A stretch of DNA of 64,000 bases from Thiohalomonas denitrificans (GTDB taxonomy: Bacteria; Pseudomonadota; Gammaproteobacteria; Thiohalomonadales; Thiohalomonadaceae), in contig DYFR01000002.1 in assembly GCA_020725115.1 (NCBI GenBank), forward strand, positions 45,871-109,870. Reading direction: 5' to 3'. Every line of letters begins with the position of its first letter. Positions within the stretch are counted from its first letter, which is position 1. Position numbers and translations under genes: made by a program. Positions 9,145-18,948 of this stretch are shown piece by piece. The notes under the pieces were generated by a model, which did no database searches, had not been told where the DNA came from, and saw only the letters and a program-made list of their open reading frames with translations.

Positions 9145-10191
9145 ATGAGCAGGCCTCAGATCGAACTGCGCACCTCGCCGCACATCAAGGCGGCACCGAC
9201 GGTGGAGCAGATCATGCGCAACGTGGTGTATGCGCTGCTGCCCATCGCCACTTTTGCCGTGTGGCAGTTCGGCATCAGCGCGCTGGCGCTGATCATCGTC
9301 GTCACCGGCAGCTGTCTCGCCACCGAATATGTCTTCTCGCGCAGCGCCGGGCGCGGCAACACCCTGAGCGACTGGAGCGCCGCCATCACCGGCCTGCTGC
9401 TGGCGCTGACCCTGCCGCCGGGCTTTCCGCTGTGGATGGGCGTGGTCGCCGGCTTCATCGCCATCGCCCTGGGCAAGGCCCTGTTCGGCGGCCTCGGCTA
9501 CAACGTGTTCAATCCCGCCCTGGTGGGCCGTGCCTTCGTGCAGGCGGCGTTTCCCGCAGCCATCACCACCTGGACACCCGCAGGCATGCCCGGACGTTTT
9601 GTCGAGTTCATCCCCTCCACCCTCGCCCTGCCCTTCATGACACCGCCATCAGTTACCGAATGGAGTCGCCAGGCAGTGGACAGCTTCAGCGGCGCCACGC
9701 CGCTGGCGCAGTGGAAATTCGAGGGGGTGGTGACCCATGCCAGCGACCTGTTCACCGGCATGGTGGCCGGTTCCACCGGCGAAACATCGGCCCTGCTGAT
9801 CCTGCTGTGCGGCATCTATCTGGCGGCGCGGCGCATGATGGACTGGCGCATCCCCAGCGCCGTACTGCTCGGCGCCTTCGTCACCGCGCTCATCTTCCAT
9901 CTCGTGAACGATCAGCACTACCCGACGCCGCTGTTCGTGCTGTTCTCCGGCGGCCTGATGCTGGGCGCGCTGTTCATGGCCAGCGACATGGTGGCCTCGC
10001 CGGTGACGCCGTGGGGCGTGTGGATCTACGGCCTGTTCATCGGCGTGCTCACCGTCATCATCCGTTACTTCGGCGGCCTGCCCGAGGGCGTTATGTATGC
10101 CATCCTGCTCGGCAACGCCCTGTCGCCGCTGATTGAACACATCACCCAGCCGCGCATCTACGGCGCGCGCAAGAGCGGAGCAAAACCATGA
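9145..10191 (+). CDS. rnfD: Electron transport complex subunit RnfD
   Basis: 348-aa polytopic membrane protein; ASDMVASPVTPWGVWIYGLFIGVLTVIIRYFGGLPEGVMYAILLGNALSPLIE is typical of RnfD/NqrB. Confidence 0.95.
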   Translation: MSRPQIELRTSPHIKAAPTVEQIMRNVVYALLPIATFAVWQFGISALALIIVVTGSCLATEYVFSRSAGRGNTLSDWSAAITGLLLALTLPPGFPLWMGVVAGFIAIALGKALFGGLGYNVFNPALVGRAFVQAAFPAAITTWTPAGMPGRFVEFIPSTLALPFMTPPSVTEWSRQAVDSFSGATPLAQWKFEGVVTHASDLFTGMVAGSTGETSALLILLCGIYLAARRMMDWRIPSAVLLGAFVTALIFHLVNDQHYPTPLFVLFSGGLMLGALFMASDMVASPVTPWGVWIYGLFIGVLTVIIRYFGGLPEGVMYAILLGNALSPLIEHITQPRIYGARKSGAKP

Positions 10192-10862
10192 GCAGCACGG
10201 CACCGCTGCCCGTCGCTGCGGCCTCCAGCGCACGCATGATCCAGGTGCTCGGCGGCATCGCCATGCTGTCCGGTTTCCTGGTGGTGCTGACCTACCAGCT
10301 CACCCTGCCGCGCATCGAAGAGAACCGCCAGCGCGCCATCGAGCGCGCCGTATTCCAGGTGCTGCCCGGCGCCACCACCCGGCGCGACTTTCTGGTGGAC
10401 GACAGCGGTGTGCATCCGGCCAGCGAGGGCGGCGGCGGCACCAAGGTGTACGCGGCCTATGACGCCGACGGCCAGCTCAAGGGCATCGCCGCCGAGGCCG
10501 GCGCGCGCGGCTACCAGGACATCGTGCGCATCCTCTACGGCTACGACCCGGCCTGCCAGTGCATCACCGGCTTTGCCGTATTGCAGTCGACGGAAACCCC
10601 GGGCCTGGGCGACAAAATCACCAAAGACGCCAGGTTCCTCGCCAACTTCCCGCTGGATGCACGCCTCGCCGCCGACGGCAAGGAATTGGCCAATGCCATC
10701 GTCACCGTCAAGCACGGCAGCAAGAGCGGACCCTGGCAGATCGACGCCATTTCCGGCGCCACCATCACCTCTGCGGCGGTGGGCAAAGGCCTGAACAACA
10801 GCGCGCAGGTGTTGCTGCCGCGCCTGCAACCGCACATCGAGCAACTGAAGGTGCAACCCTGA
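10188..10862 (+). CDS. rnfG: Electron transport complex subunit RnfG
   Basis: TETPGLGDKI and DAISGATITSAAVGKGLNN (FMN-attachment-like SGAT[IL]TS motif); overlaps rnfD. Confidence 0.94.
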   Translation: MSSTAPLPVAAASSARMIQVLGGIAMLSGFLVVLTYQLTLPRIEENRQRAIERAVFQVLPGATTRRDFLVDDSGVHPASEGGGGTKVYAAYDADGQLKGIAAEAGARGYQDIVRILYGYDPACQCITGFAVLQSTETPGLGDKITKDARFLANFPLDARLAADGKELANAIVTVKHGSKSGPWQIDAISGATITSAAVGKGLNNSAQVLLPRLQPHIEQLKVQP

Positions 10863-11512
10863 TGGCCGGGCGCAAGAAAGACGACACCATCACCGCCGAT
10901 ACCTTCCTCGAAGGCGTCTGGCGCGAGAATCCGGTATTCGTGATGCTGCTCGGCATGTGTCCGGTGCTGGCCGTCACCAATTCGGTGATGAACGCCATCG
11001 CCATGGGCGTCGCCACCACCTTCGTGCTGATCGGTTCCAGCACCCTGGTATCGCTGCTGCGCCACGTGATCCCCAAGCAGGTGCGCATCGCCACCTACAT
11101 CGTGATCATCGCCACCTTTGTCACCATCGTCGACTACATCATCCAGGCCATCAGCCTGGACCTGTACAACGCCCTGGGCGCCTTCATTCAGCTCATCGTG
11201 GTCAACTGCATCATCCTCGGCCGCGCCGAGGCCTATGCTTCCAAGAACCGTCCGCTCAAGGCCGTCGTCAGCGGCCTCGGCATGGGCGCCGGTTTCACCC
11301 TTGCCCTGCTTTGCCTCGGCAGCGTGCGCGAACTGCTCGGTAGCGGCACCCTGCTCGGTTTCAGCGTGTTTGGTTCCCAGTTCGAACCCTGGGTGGTGAT
11401 GATCCTGCCGCCGGGCGGCTTCTTCGTACTGGGCGGCTGGCTGCTGCTGTTCAACTGGCTGAAGGAGCGCAAGGAAAAGACTGAAGTGAAGGAGGCGCTC
11501 CATGCACGCTGA
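10862..11512 (+). CDS. rnfE: Electron transport complex subunit RnfE
   Basis: ENPVFVMLLGMCPVLAVTNSVMNAIAMGVATTFVL; ATG at 10862 overlaps the rnfG stop. Confidence 0.95.
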   Translation: MAGRKKDDTITADTFLEGVWRENPVFVMLLGMCPVLAVTNSVMNAIAMGVATTFVLIGSSTLVSLLRHVIPKQVRIATYIVIIATFVTIVDYIIQAISLDLYNALGAFIQLIVVNCIILGRAEAYASKNRPLKAVVSGLGMGAGFTLALLCLGSVRELLGSGTLLGFSVFGSQFEPWVVMILPPGGFFVLGGWLLLFNWLKERKEKTEVKEALHAR

Positions 11513-12083
11513 TTCACTCACCTACATCTTCCTCAACGCCGCCATCATCAACAACTTCGTGCTGGCGCTGTTCCTCGGCATCTGCCCCTTCCTCGGCGTC
11601 TCAGCCAAACTGAAGACGGCGGTATCGATGGGCCTCGCCGTCATGCTGGTTATGCTGATCAGCTCCATCTGCGCCTATGCCATCAACAGCGTACTGGTGA
11701 GCTACGACCTGGAGTTCCTGCGCCTCATCAGCTACATCGCGGTGATCGCCTCCGCCGTGCAGCTGGTGGAAATGAGCATGAAGAAGTTCAGCCCTGCGCT
11801 GTTCCGTGCGCTGGGCATCTTTCTGCCGTTGATCACCACCAACTGCGCGATCCTCGGCCTGGCCCTGTTCCAGACCACGAAGGAATATGATTTCGTGCAG
11901 TCGGTGTCCTACAGTCTCGGCGCCGGTACCGGCTTCATTTTGGCCCTGGTGCTGATGGCCGGCCTGCGCGAAAAGCTGGAGCTGGCCGAGGTTCCGAGCA
12001 TCAGCCAGGGCGCGGCGCTCAGCCTGATGCTGGCCGGCATCCTGTCGCTGGCCTTCATGGGCTTTGCCGGACTGGGTGCCTGA
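11502..12083 (+). CDS. rnfA: Electron transport complex subunit RnfA
   Basis: NNFVLALFLGICPFLGVSAKLKTAVSMG and LPLITTNCAILGLAL. Confidence 0.95.
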   Translation: MHADSLTYIFLNAAIINNFVLALFLGICPFLGVSAKLKTAVSMGLAVMLVMLISSICAYAINSVLVSYDLEFLRLISYIAVIASAVQLVEMSMKKFSPALFRALGIFLPLITTNCAILGLALFQTTKEYDFVQSVSYSLGAGTGFILALVLMAGLREKLELAEVPSISQGAALSLMLAGILSLAFMGFAGLGA

Positions 12084-12286
12084 TGATGCTGATACAATTT
12101 CTCGTTGCCGGCGGTGCTATCCTGTTGCTGTTGCTGGGATGGATCGCCGTACAGCAGGTGGCGCGTGCTTTTGCCCGCCGTCACCCCGAGTTCGGTGCCT
12201 ACCGCGAGGCGGGCGCCGGGTGTGGAACCGGCAAATGTGCCTGCGCCAGTGTCGACCACTGCCGCAAGCGCGATGTCGAAGGTTAA
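12083..12286 (+). CDS. Small membrane protein with clustered cysteines, NqrM (DUF539)-like; candidate Rnf maturation factor
   Basis: 67 aa: single TM helix followed by [21 protein letters not shown]; start overlaps the rnfA stop. Assigned by motif resemblance and position only. Confidence 0.55.
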   Translation: MMLIQFLVAGGAILLLLLGWIAVQQVARAFARRHPEFGAYREAGAGCGTGKCACASVDHCRKRDVEG

Positions 12287-12305
12287 CAACAACTGGGGAA
12301 TGGTG

Positions 12306-14726
12306 ATGAACTCCGTGATCCAACCACCAACCGAACAAAGGGGTGTAACAGTGGACGAACGCGTGATCTGGTTCGAGTCTCTCGGCATGGATGATGTGCA
12401 GCGGGTCGGGGGCAAGAACGCCTCCCTGGGCGAAATGATCCGGGGGCTCACCGCCGCCGGCGTACGGGTGCCCGATGGCTTTGCCACCACGGCCGCCGCC
12501 TATCGCGAGTTTCTGCGCCACGGTCACCTGGCGGAACGCATCAATGCCCGCGTCAGCAAGCTCGACATTGATGATGTGGAAGAGCTGGCCCGCGCCGGTG
12601 CCGAGATCCGCCAGTGGATCATCGACACGCCGTTCCCCGAGTCGCTCAATGCCGCCATTACCGCCGCCTGGCGCAAGATGGTGGAAAAGGCCGGCGGCGA
12701 AGTGGCCGTGGCGGTGCGCTCCTCCGCCACCGCCGAGGATCTGCCCGACGCGTCCTTCGCCGGCCAGCAGGAAACCTATCTCAATGTGCGCGGCCTGGAA
12801 CACGTGCTGACGGCGATCCACCACGTATTCGCCTCGCTCTACAACGACCGCGCCATCGCCTACCGTGTGCACCACAACTTCGAGCACCACGAAGTGGCGC
12901 TGTCCGCCGGCATCCAGCGCATGGCCCGCTCCGATGTCGGCGCCGCCGGCGTGATGTTTACTCTCGATACCGAATCCGGCTTCCGCGACGCAGTGTTCAT
13001 CACCGGCGCCTACGGCCTGGGCGAGACCGTGGTGCAGGGCGCGGTGAACCCGGACGAGTTCTACGTCTACAAGCCCGCCCTTGCCGCCGGCAAACATGCC
13101 ATCCTCAGCCGCAAGCTGGGCAGCAAGGCGATCAAGATGATCTACGGCGAAAGCAAAGACCACGGCAAGACCACCAGGACCGTGGACGTGGCCGAGGCAG
13201 ATCGTAACCGCTTCTGCCTCAGCGACGAGCAGTTGCTCGACCTCGCCCGCCAGGCGGTGATCATCGAGCAGCACTACAAGCGTCCCATGGACATCGAATG
13301 GGCGCTGGACGGCACCGACAACAAGGTCTACATCGTGCAGGCCCGTCCGGAGACGGTGAAGAGCCGCAGCAACGGCCAGATGATCGAGCGCTATCGCCTG
13401 AAGGAAAAGGGCGAGGTGCTGGTCGAGGGCCGCGCCATCGGCCAGCGCATCGGCGCCGGCCCGGCCCGCATCATCATGGACATCTCGCAGATGAGTGCGG
13501 TGAAGCCCGGCGACGTGCTGGTCACCGACATGACCGACCCGGACTGGGAACCGATCATGAAGCGCGCCTCCGCCATCGTTACCAACCGCGGCGGCCGCAC
13601 CTGCCACGCGGCGATCATCGCCCGCGAACTGGGCATTCCGGCAGTAGTGGGCTGCGGCGACGCCACCAAGCGGGTCAAGGACGGCGATGAAGTCACCGTC
13701 TCCTGCGCCGAAGGCGACACCGGCCACATCTACCAGGGCAAGCTGGACTTCGAGGTGCAGCGCGCCGATGCCGGCCAGATGCCCGACCTGCCGGTGAAGA
13801 TCATGATGAACATCGGCAATCCCGGCCACGCCTTCGAATTCGCCAACATCCCCAATGCCGGCATCGGCCTGGCCCGCCTGGAGTTCATCATCAACTCCAC
13901 CATCGGCGTGCATCCCAAGGCGCTGCTCGACTTCGACAATCAGAGCGACGAGATCAAGAAGGCCATCACCAAGCGCATGGCCGGCTACAGCGATCCGGTG
14001 AGCTTTTACGTGGAAAAACTCACCGAAGGCATCGCCACCCTGGCCGCGGCGTTCAATCCCAAGCCGGTGATCGTGCGCATGTCGGACTTCAAGTCCAATG
14101 AGTACGCCAACCTGCTGGCCGGTGACGGCTTCGAGCCGCACGAAGAAAACCCGATGATCGGTTTCCGCGGCACCTCGCGCTACCTGTCGGAGGATTTCCG
14201 TCCCTGCTTCGAGCTCGAATGCCGCGCCATCCGCAAGGTGCGCAACGAAATGGGTCTGATCAACGTCGAGGTGATGATCCCCTTCTGCCGCACCCTGGAA
14301 GAGGCGGATCAGGTGGTCAAACTGCTGGCGGCGAACGGTCTCAAGCGCGGCGAGAACGGCCTGCGCGTGATCATGATGTGCGAGATTCCGTCCAACGCCG
14401 TGCTGGCCGACGAGTTCCTCGAATTCTTCGACGGCTTCTCCATAGGCTCCAACGACATGACCCAGTTGGCCCTCGGGCTGGATCGTGACTCGGCCCTCAT
14501 CGCCCACCTGTTCGACGAGCGCAACCCGGCGGTCAAAAAGCTGCTCAGCATGGCGATCCATGCCGCCCGCGCCAAGGGCAAGTACGTCGGCATCTGCGGC
14601 CAGGGCCCGTCCGACTACCCCGACCTGGCCGACTGGCTGGTGAAGGAAGGCATCAGCAGCGTGTCGCTCAATCCGGACACCGTGGTCGACACCTGGCTGT
14701 ACATCGCCAGCCAGCAGGGGAAGTAA
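12306..14726 (+). CDS. ppsA: Phosphoenolpyruvate synthase
   Basis: [48 protein letters not shown]-terminal PEP-utilising domain. Start within the longer ORF chosen at MNSVIQ; GTG at 12351 is possible. Confidence 0.95.
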   Translation: MNSVIQPPTEQRGVTVDERVIWFESLGMDDVQRVGGKNASLGEMIRGLTAAGVRVPDGFATTAAAYREFLRHGHLAERINARVSKLDIDDVEELARAGAEIRQWIIDTPFPESLNAAITAAWRKMVEKAGGEVAVAVRSSATAEDLPDASFAGQQETYLNVRGLEHVLTAIHHVFASLYNDRAIAYRVHHNFEHHEVALSAGIQRMARSDVGAAGVMFTLDTESGFRDAVFITGAYGLGETVVQGAVNPDEFYVYKPALAAGKHAILSRKLGSKAIKMIYGESKDHGKTTRTVDVAEADRNRFCLSDEQLLDLARQAVIIEQHYKRPMDIEWALDGTDNKVYIVQARPETVKSRSNGQMIERYRLKEKGEVLVEGRAIGQRIGAGPARIIMDISQMSAVKPGDVLVTDMTDPDWEPIMKRASAIVTNRGGRTCHAAIIARELGIPAVVGCGDATKRVKDGDEVTVSCAEGDTGHIYQGKLDFEVQRADAGQMPDLPVKIMMNIGNPGHAFEFANIPNAGIGLARLEFIINSTIGVHPKALLDFDNQSDEIKKAITKRMAGYSDPVSFYVEKLTEGIATLAAAFNPKPVIVRMSDFKSNEYANLLAGDGFEPHEENPMIGFRGTSRYLSEDFRPCFELECRAIRKVRNEMGLINVEVMIPFCRTLEEADQVVKLLAANGLKRGENGLRVIMMCEIPSNAVLADEFLEFFDGFSIGSNDMTQLALGLDRDSALIAHLFDERNPAVKKLLSMAIHAARAKGKYVGICGQGPSDYPDLADWLVKEGISSVSLNPDTVVDTWLYIASQQGK

Positions 14727-14736
14727 AACAGCATCA

Positions 14737-14814
14737 TCCGCAAATGAACGCCAATAAACGCGAATACTGAAGTACGATTACCATTTGCGTGCATTCGCGT
14801 TCATTTGCGGATTC
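14737..14814. repeat. Intergenic inverted repeat, family A
   Basis: catccgcaaatgaacgccaataaacgcgaat ... catttgcgtgcattcgcgttcatttgcggat. Confidence 0.88.
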
Positions 14815-14837
14815 TTTTTGAAACCCGGGATACCACT

Positions 14838-15674
14838 GTGACTGAACCGCAGCACCGCCCCGTCTTCTTCGTCTCCGACCGTACCGGCATCACCGCCGAG
14901 ACCCTCGGCCGCAGCATGATGACGCAGTTCGACCGCGTCGAATTCAGCTATACCCGCCTGCCCTTTCTCGACACGGCGGAAAAGATGGCCGAGGCGGTAC
15001 AGCGCATCAATGCAGTGATGGAGATGGACGGCGTGCGCCCCATCGTGTTCAGCACCCTGGTGGATACCGCGCTGCTGGAACAGATGCGGCGCGACTGCCG
15101 GGGCCTGGTACTGGATTTCTTCGACGCCTTCAACGCGCCGCTGGAAGCCGAGCTGGGCATCAAGGCGTCCCACGTCATGGGCCGCTCCCACGGCATGGGC
15201 AACTTCGCCAACTACACCGCCCGCATCGAGGCCCTCAACTTCGCCCTCAACAATGACGACGGCGTCAGCACGCGCAATTATGGCTCCGCCGACATCATCC
15301 TCATCGGCGTATCGCGCTCCGGCAAGACGCCCACCTCGCTGTTTCTCGCCCTGCAATACGGCATCTACGCCGCCAACTATCCGCTTACCGAGGAGGATTT
15401 GCAGGTGCGCGCCCTGCCCGAGGCCCTGCGCCCGCACCGCGAAAAACTGTTCGGCCTCACCATCGACCCCGAACGCCTGCAGCAGATCCGCAGTGAACGC
15501 CGCCCCAACAGCCGCTACGCCCAGTCCACCCAGTGCCAGCTGGAAGTGGATGCGGTGGAAAGCCTGTACCGCAAGGAAGGAATCCGTTTCCTCAACACCA
15601 CCCACATGTCCATCGAAGAAATCTCCACCACCATCCTGCAGACGGCCGGATTGAAGCGTCGCCTGGTCAGCTGA
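14838..15674 (+). CDS. ppsR: PEP synthase regulatory protein (bifunctional kinase/pyrophosphorylase, DUF299)
   Basis: VFFVSDRTGITAETLGRSMMTQF and GVSRSGKTPTSLFLALQYGIYAANYPL P-loop; adjacent to ppsA; GTG start. Confidence 0.94.
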   Translation: MTEPQHRPVFFVSDRTGITAETLGRSMMTQFDRVEFSYTRLPFLDTAEKMAEAVQRINAVMEMDGVRPIVFSTLVDTALLEQMRRDCRGLVLDFFDAFNAPLEAELGIKASHVMGRSHGMGNFANYTARIEALNFALNNDDGVSTRNYGSADIILIGVSRSGKTPTSLFLALQYGIYAANYPLTEEDLQVRALPEALRPHREKLFGLTIDPERLQQIRSERRPNSRYAQSTQCQLEVDAVESLYRKEGIRFLNTTHMSIEEISTTILQTAGLKRRLVS

Positions 15675-15760
15675 TCAGGCACGGCATAATGCAGAAAAGT
15701 ATGGAGTGTTTGGAGGCGTGGCCAGGGACCGCGCGCGATCGGCACGCCCCTGAAGAATGA

Positions 15761-16103
15761 TGGTGCCCGGGACCGGGGTCGAACCGGTACGGTGTTGCCA
15801 CCGAGGGATTTTCGTACCACTACGGCTTTCACCGCTACACCGACAAGGCGTATTTGTGGTCTGGACTTTCCCTTTGCCTTATCCTGTTTCAGGACTTAGG
15901 CAGGAGCCGTCAAGTCTCTACACTTTCCCCGCGACGCCATATTGCATTTACGGACACTGAATCGCTGCGGGGCTTAGCTCGGGATTGCCACCACCCTTGG
16001 GTGCTGAGGTTTCCCCGAATTTGACTCCATTCACGCCAGCCGTTTCCGCGCTGGGTGCTCAATCAAATAAGTCCCTTGCGTCTACCAATTTCGCCACCCG
16101 GGC
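15761..16103 (-). tRNA. tRNA-Leu(UAA) interrupted by a group I intron
   Basis: 5' exon GCCCGGGTGGCGAAATTGGTAGACGCAAGGGACTT (16103..16069) and 3' exon AAAATCCCTCGGTGGCAACACCGTACCGGTTCGACCCCGGTCCCGGGCACCA (15812..15761) join to an 87-nt tRNA-Leu with paired acceptor and anticodon stems. Confidence 0.95.
15813..16068 (-). other. Group I intron (256 nt) inserted after the first U of the UAA anticodon
   Basis: P/Q elements AATTCGGGGAAACCT / GGCAATCCCGAGCTAAGCC; R/S elements GTGTAGAGACTTGACGG / GGGAAAGTCCAGACC; ends in terminal G (...AGTGGTACG); 5' exon ends in U. Same position and core layout as the cyanobacterial tRNA-Leu(UAA) intron as I remember it. Confidence 0.93.
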
Positions 16104-16159
16104 AAGGTCGCGGAAGGCATATTCTACAGAGAATGAATTGCGATAGGGAAACTGTTAAG

Positions 16160-16233
16160 TGGAGGCTGGACCCGGAATCGAACCGAGGTACACGGCTTTG
16201 CAGGCCGCTGCATAACCACTCTGCCATCCAGCC
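16160..16233 (-). tRNA. tRNA-Cys(GCA)
   Basis: RC ggctggatggcagagtggttatgcagcggcctgcaaagccgtgtacctcggttcgattccgggtccagcctcca folds as tRNA with GCA anticodon. Confidence 0.97.
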
Positions 16234-16263
16234 GAAACTACTGTCAGGCGCTGCCAGCGCCTA

Positions 16264-16302
16264 AATGAAAAACCCCGGGCAGCTACTTGTCCGGGGTTTC
16301 GG
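16264..16302 (-). terminator. Rho-independent terminator-like hairpin between tRNA-Gly and tRNA-Cys
   Basis: RC cgaaaccccggacaagtagctgcccggggtttttca: GC-rich stem then T-run. Confidence 0.6.
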
Positions 16303-16305
16303 AAT

Positions 16306-16381
<76 letters not shown>

Positions 16382-16436
16382 GCTGCCAAATGAGCCGCCT
16401 ATTTTAGTGATGGCAGCATTTCTGTCAAGCGCCTTT

Positions 16437-17027
16437 TCAGGTGCCGTGACGTGTTTTTTTGCCGTCACTCAAAACTGGCCAGGCCGCCATGAGGTAAACC
16501 GTCATCGACCAGAGGGTCAGCAGAGCGGCGACATACAGCAGATAGAAACCGGCAAGTGCAGTATCAATGCCCCATAGTGGTTCGCGATACAGCAGCAGCA
16601 GCAGTGCCACCATCTGTGCAGTAGTCTTGATCTTGCCGATGTAGTTGACTGCCACCTTGCGCGTCGCACCCAGTTCCGCCATCCACTCGCGTAGCGCGGA
16701 GATGGTGATCTCGCGCCCAACGATGATGGCGGCAGGCAAGGCCATAAGGACACCGTGGTAGGTGGTGGGATTGCGATCCACCAGCAAAACCAGCGCCGTC
16801 GCCACCATCAGTTTGTCGGCAACCGGGTCGAGGAAGGCACCGAAGGCCGAGGTTTCACCCAGGCGCCGGGCCAGATAGCCGTCCAGCCAGTCGGTAACGG
16901 CCGCCAGAGCGAAGACAAGGGTGGTGGCGATGTGCGACCAGGCGAAAGGCAGATAGAAGAACAGCACGAAGACCGGAATCAGGCCGATGCGCAGCAAGGT
17001 CAGACTGTTGGGGATATTGAACATCAA
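16437..17027 (-). CDS. pgsA: CDP-diacylglycerol--glycerol-3-phosphate 3-phosphatidyltransferase
   Basis: [51 protein letters not shown] (CDP-alcohol phosphotransferase signature); downstream of uvrC. Confidence 0.96.
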   Translation of the reverse strand: MMFNIPNSLTLLRIGLIPVFVLFFYLPFAWSHIATTLVFALAAVTDWLDGYLARRLGETSAFGAFLDPVADKLMVATALVLLVDRNPTTYHGVLMALPAAIIVGREITISALREWMAELGATRKVAVNYIGKIKTTAQMVALLLLLYREPLWGIDTALAGFYLLYVAALLTLWSMTVYLMAAWPVLSDGKKTRHGT

Positions 17028-17030
17028 GCC

Positions 17031-18878
17031 TTATTCCGGATGCAGTGCATCGTAAATACGTTGGGCCAGCTGGCGGCTGATGCCGTGGATCTTGGTCAGG
17101 TCTTCGACGCCGGCACGCGCAACTTCCTGTAATCCCCCGAACTGGCGCAGCAACTGCTGTCGGCGTTTCGGGCCAAGGCCGGGGATGTTCTCCAGGCTCG
17201 AGGTACGCCGCGCCTTGTCCCGACGCTGCCGGTGTCCGGTAATGGCGAAACGGTGCGCCTCGTCCCGTACCTGCTGGATCAGGTGCAGGGCCGGTGAGTC
17301 AGGCGGCAGTATAGTGGGCGTCTCCACCCCGGACAAGACGAGCTGTTCCAGCCCCGGCTTGCGCGTCGGCCCCTTGGCCACCCCAACCACCAAAATGCCC
17401 GCGATCGCCAGTTCCTCCAGTACATCATGGGCCTGCTGCACCTGCCCTTTGCCGCCATCAATGAGCAGGATGTCGGGGGCCTTTCCCTCCCCCTCCTGCA
17501 AACGCCGGAACCGCCGGCTCAGTGCCTGATGCATGGCGGCATAGTCGTCGCCTGGGGTGATGCCGTCGATATTGAAACGACGGTAATCGGATTTGGCCGG
17601 CCCTTCCCAGTCGAATACCACGCAGGAGGCAACGGTCACCTCGCCCATGGTATGGCTGATGTCGAAACACTCGATGCGCTGCGGCATGGCCTCCAGTTGC
17701 AGGGCCTCCTGCAGTGCCTCGAAACGGCCGAGCAGACTGGCCCGCGAAGCCAGATGTGCCGCCAGTGCATGGCGCGCATTGTCCTGCGCCATGGCCACCC
17801 AGCGCGCCCGCTCACCTCGCAACCGGCTGCTCAAGGTGATGCGCCGGCCGGCCTGCCCGCTCAGCACCTCGGCCAGCCACGCCTCATCCTCCAGCGGCTG
17901 GCCCAGCAGAATATCCGGCGGGATTGGCCGCTCGCCCTGCCCCGGCGTGTCGGTCAGATAGTATTGCGGCAGAAAGGCGGCAAGCAGCTCGGCCGGTTCC
18001 GCATCGGCGGCATTGCGTGGATAAAAGGTCTTGTTGCCCAGATTGTGCCCGCCGCGGATGAAGAATACCTGCACACAGGCCGCACCCGCCGCGTTGGCAA
18101 CGGCAACCACATCGCAGTCGGCGCCTGCGTTGCCGCTGACATATTGCCGCTCCTGCACCCGGCGCAGATTGGCGATTTGATCGCGGTACAGCACCGCAGC
18201 CTCGAAATCGAGCTCGGCCGCCGCCGCCTCCATGCGCCGTGCCAGCTCATCGATGACTTCACTGTTCTTGCCTTCCAGAAACATCACGGCATGGCGCACC
18301 TCATCCAGGTAGCGCTCCCGTGTCACCAGTCCGACGCAGGGGCCGCTGCAGCGCTTGATCTGGTATTGCAGACAGGCACGGCTGCGATTGCTGTAAAAGG
18401 TGTTGTCACACTGGCGGATCGGAAACAGCTTCTGCATCAGATTGAGGCTTTCGCGCACCGCATTGGAACTGGGATACGGACCGAAATAACGACCTCTCCC
18501 GCTGCGCTTGCCACGATGAAAGCTCAGGCGGGGAAACTCATCGTCGGAAAGATAGATGTAGGGATAGCCCTTGTCGTCGCGCAGCAGGATGTTGTAGCGC
18601 GGCTTGAGCGCCTTGATCAGATTGTTCTCCAGCAGCAGCGCCTCGCCTTCGGTGTGCGTGACGGTCACCTCGATGCGCTGGATCTGCGCCACCAGAGCCT
18701 GGGTCTTGGCCCCGGAATCACTGCGGGAGAAATAACTGGCAACACGCTTCTTCAGGTTGCGCGCCTTGCCCACATATAGGATGTCGCCCGCGGCATCATA
18801 CATGCGATAAACGCCGGGCCGTGCCGTCAGGCTCTTGAGAAAGGCCTTGCTGTCAAAGGGAGGGGAAGATTGTTGCAT
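17031..18878 (-). CDS. uvrC: Excinuclease ABC subunit C
   Basis: GIY-YIG-type N-terminus (PGVYRMYDAAGDILYVGKARNLKKRVASYF), C-terminal HhH motifs. Confidence 0.97.
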   Translation of the reverse strand: MQQSSPPFDSKAFLKSLTARPGVYRMYDAAGDILYVGKARNLKKRVASYFSRSDSGAKTQALVAQIQRIEVTVTHTEGEALLLENNLIKALKPRYNILLRDDKGYPYIYLSDDEFPRLSFHRGKRSGRGRYFGPYPSSNAVRESLNLMQKLFPIRQCDNTFYSNRSRACLQYQIKRCSGPCVGLVTRERYLDEVRHAVMFLEGKNSEVIDELARRMEAAAAELDFEAAVLYRDQIANLRRVQERQYVSGNAGADCDVVAVANAAGAACVQVFFIRGGHNLGNKTFYPRNAADAEPAELLAAFLPQYYLTDTPGQGERPIPPDILLGQPLEDEAWLAEVLSGQAGRRITLSSRLRGERARWVAMAQDNARHALAAHLASRASLLGRFEALQEALQLEAMPQRIECFDISHTMGEVTVASCVVFDWEGPAKSDYRRFNIDGITPGDDYAAMHQALSRRFRRLQEGEGKAPDILLIDGGKGQVQQAHDVLEELAIAGILVVGVAKGPTRKPGLEQLVLSGVETPTILPPDSPALHLIQQVRDEAHRFAITGHRQRRDKARRTSSLENIPGLGPKRRQQLLRQFGGLQEVARAGVEDLTKIHGISRQLAQRIYDALHPE

Positions 18879-18948
18879 GCGCAGACTTTAGCAGACGCCT
18901 CCGGCGGACCAACACCCGTCAGCGACCGGCACGCGCAAGGGGGGATAG

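Noticed and set aside
12117-14561. 814-aa ORF antisense to ppsA
   Set aside because: High-GC antisense open frame; composition (His/Ala/Gly/Asp rich) is typical of a frame shadow and ppsA is unambiguous.
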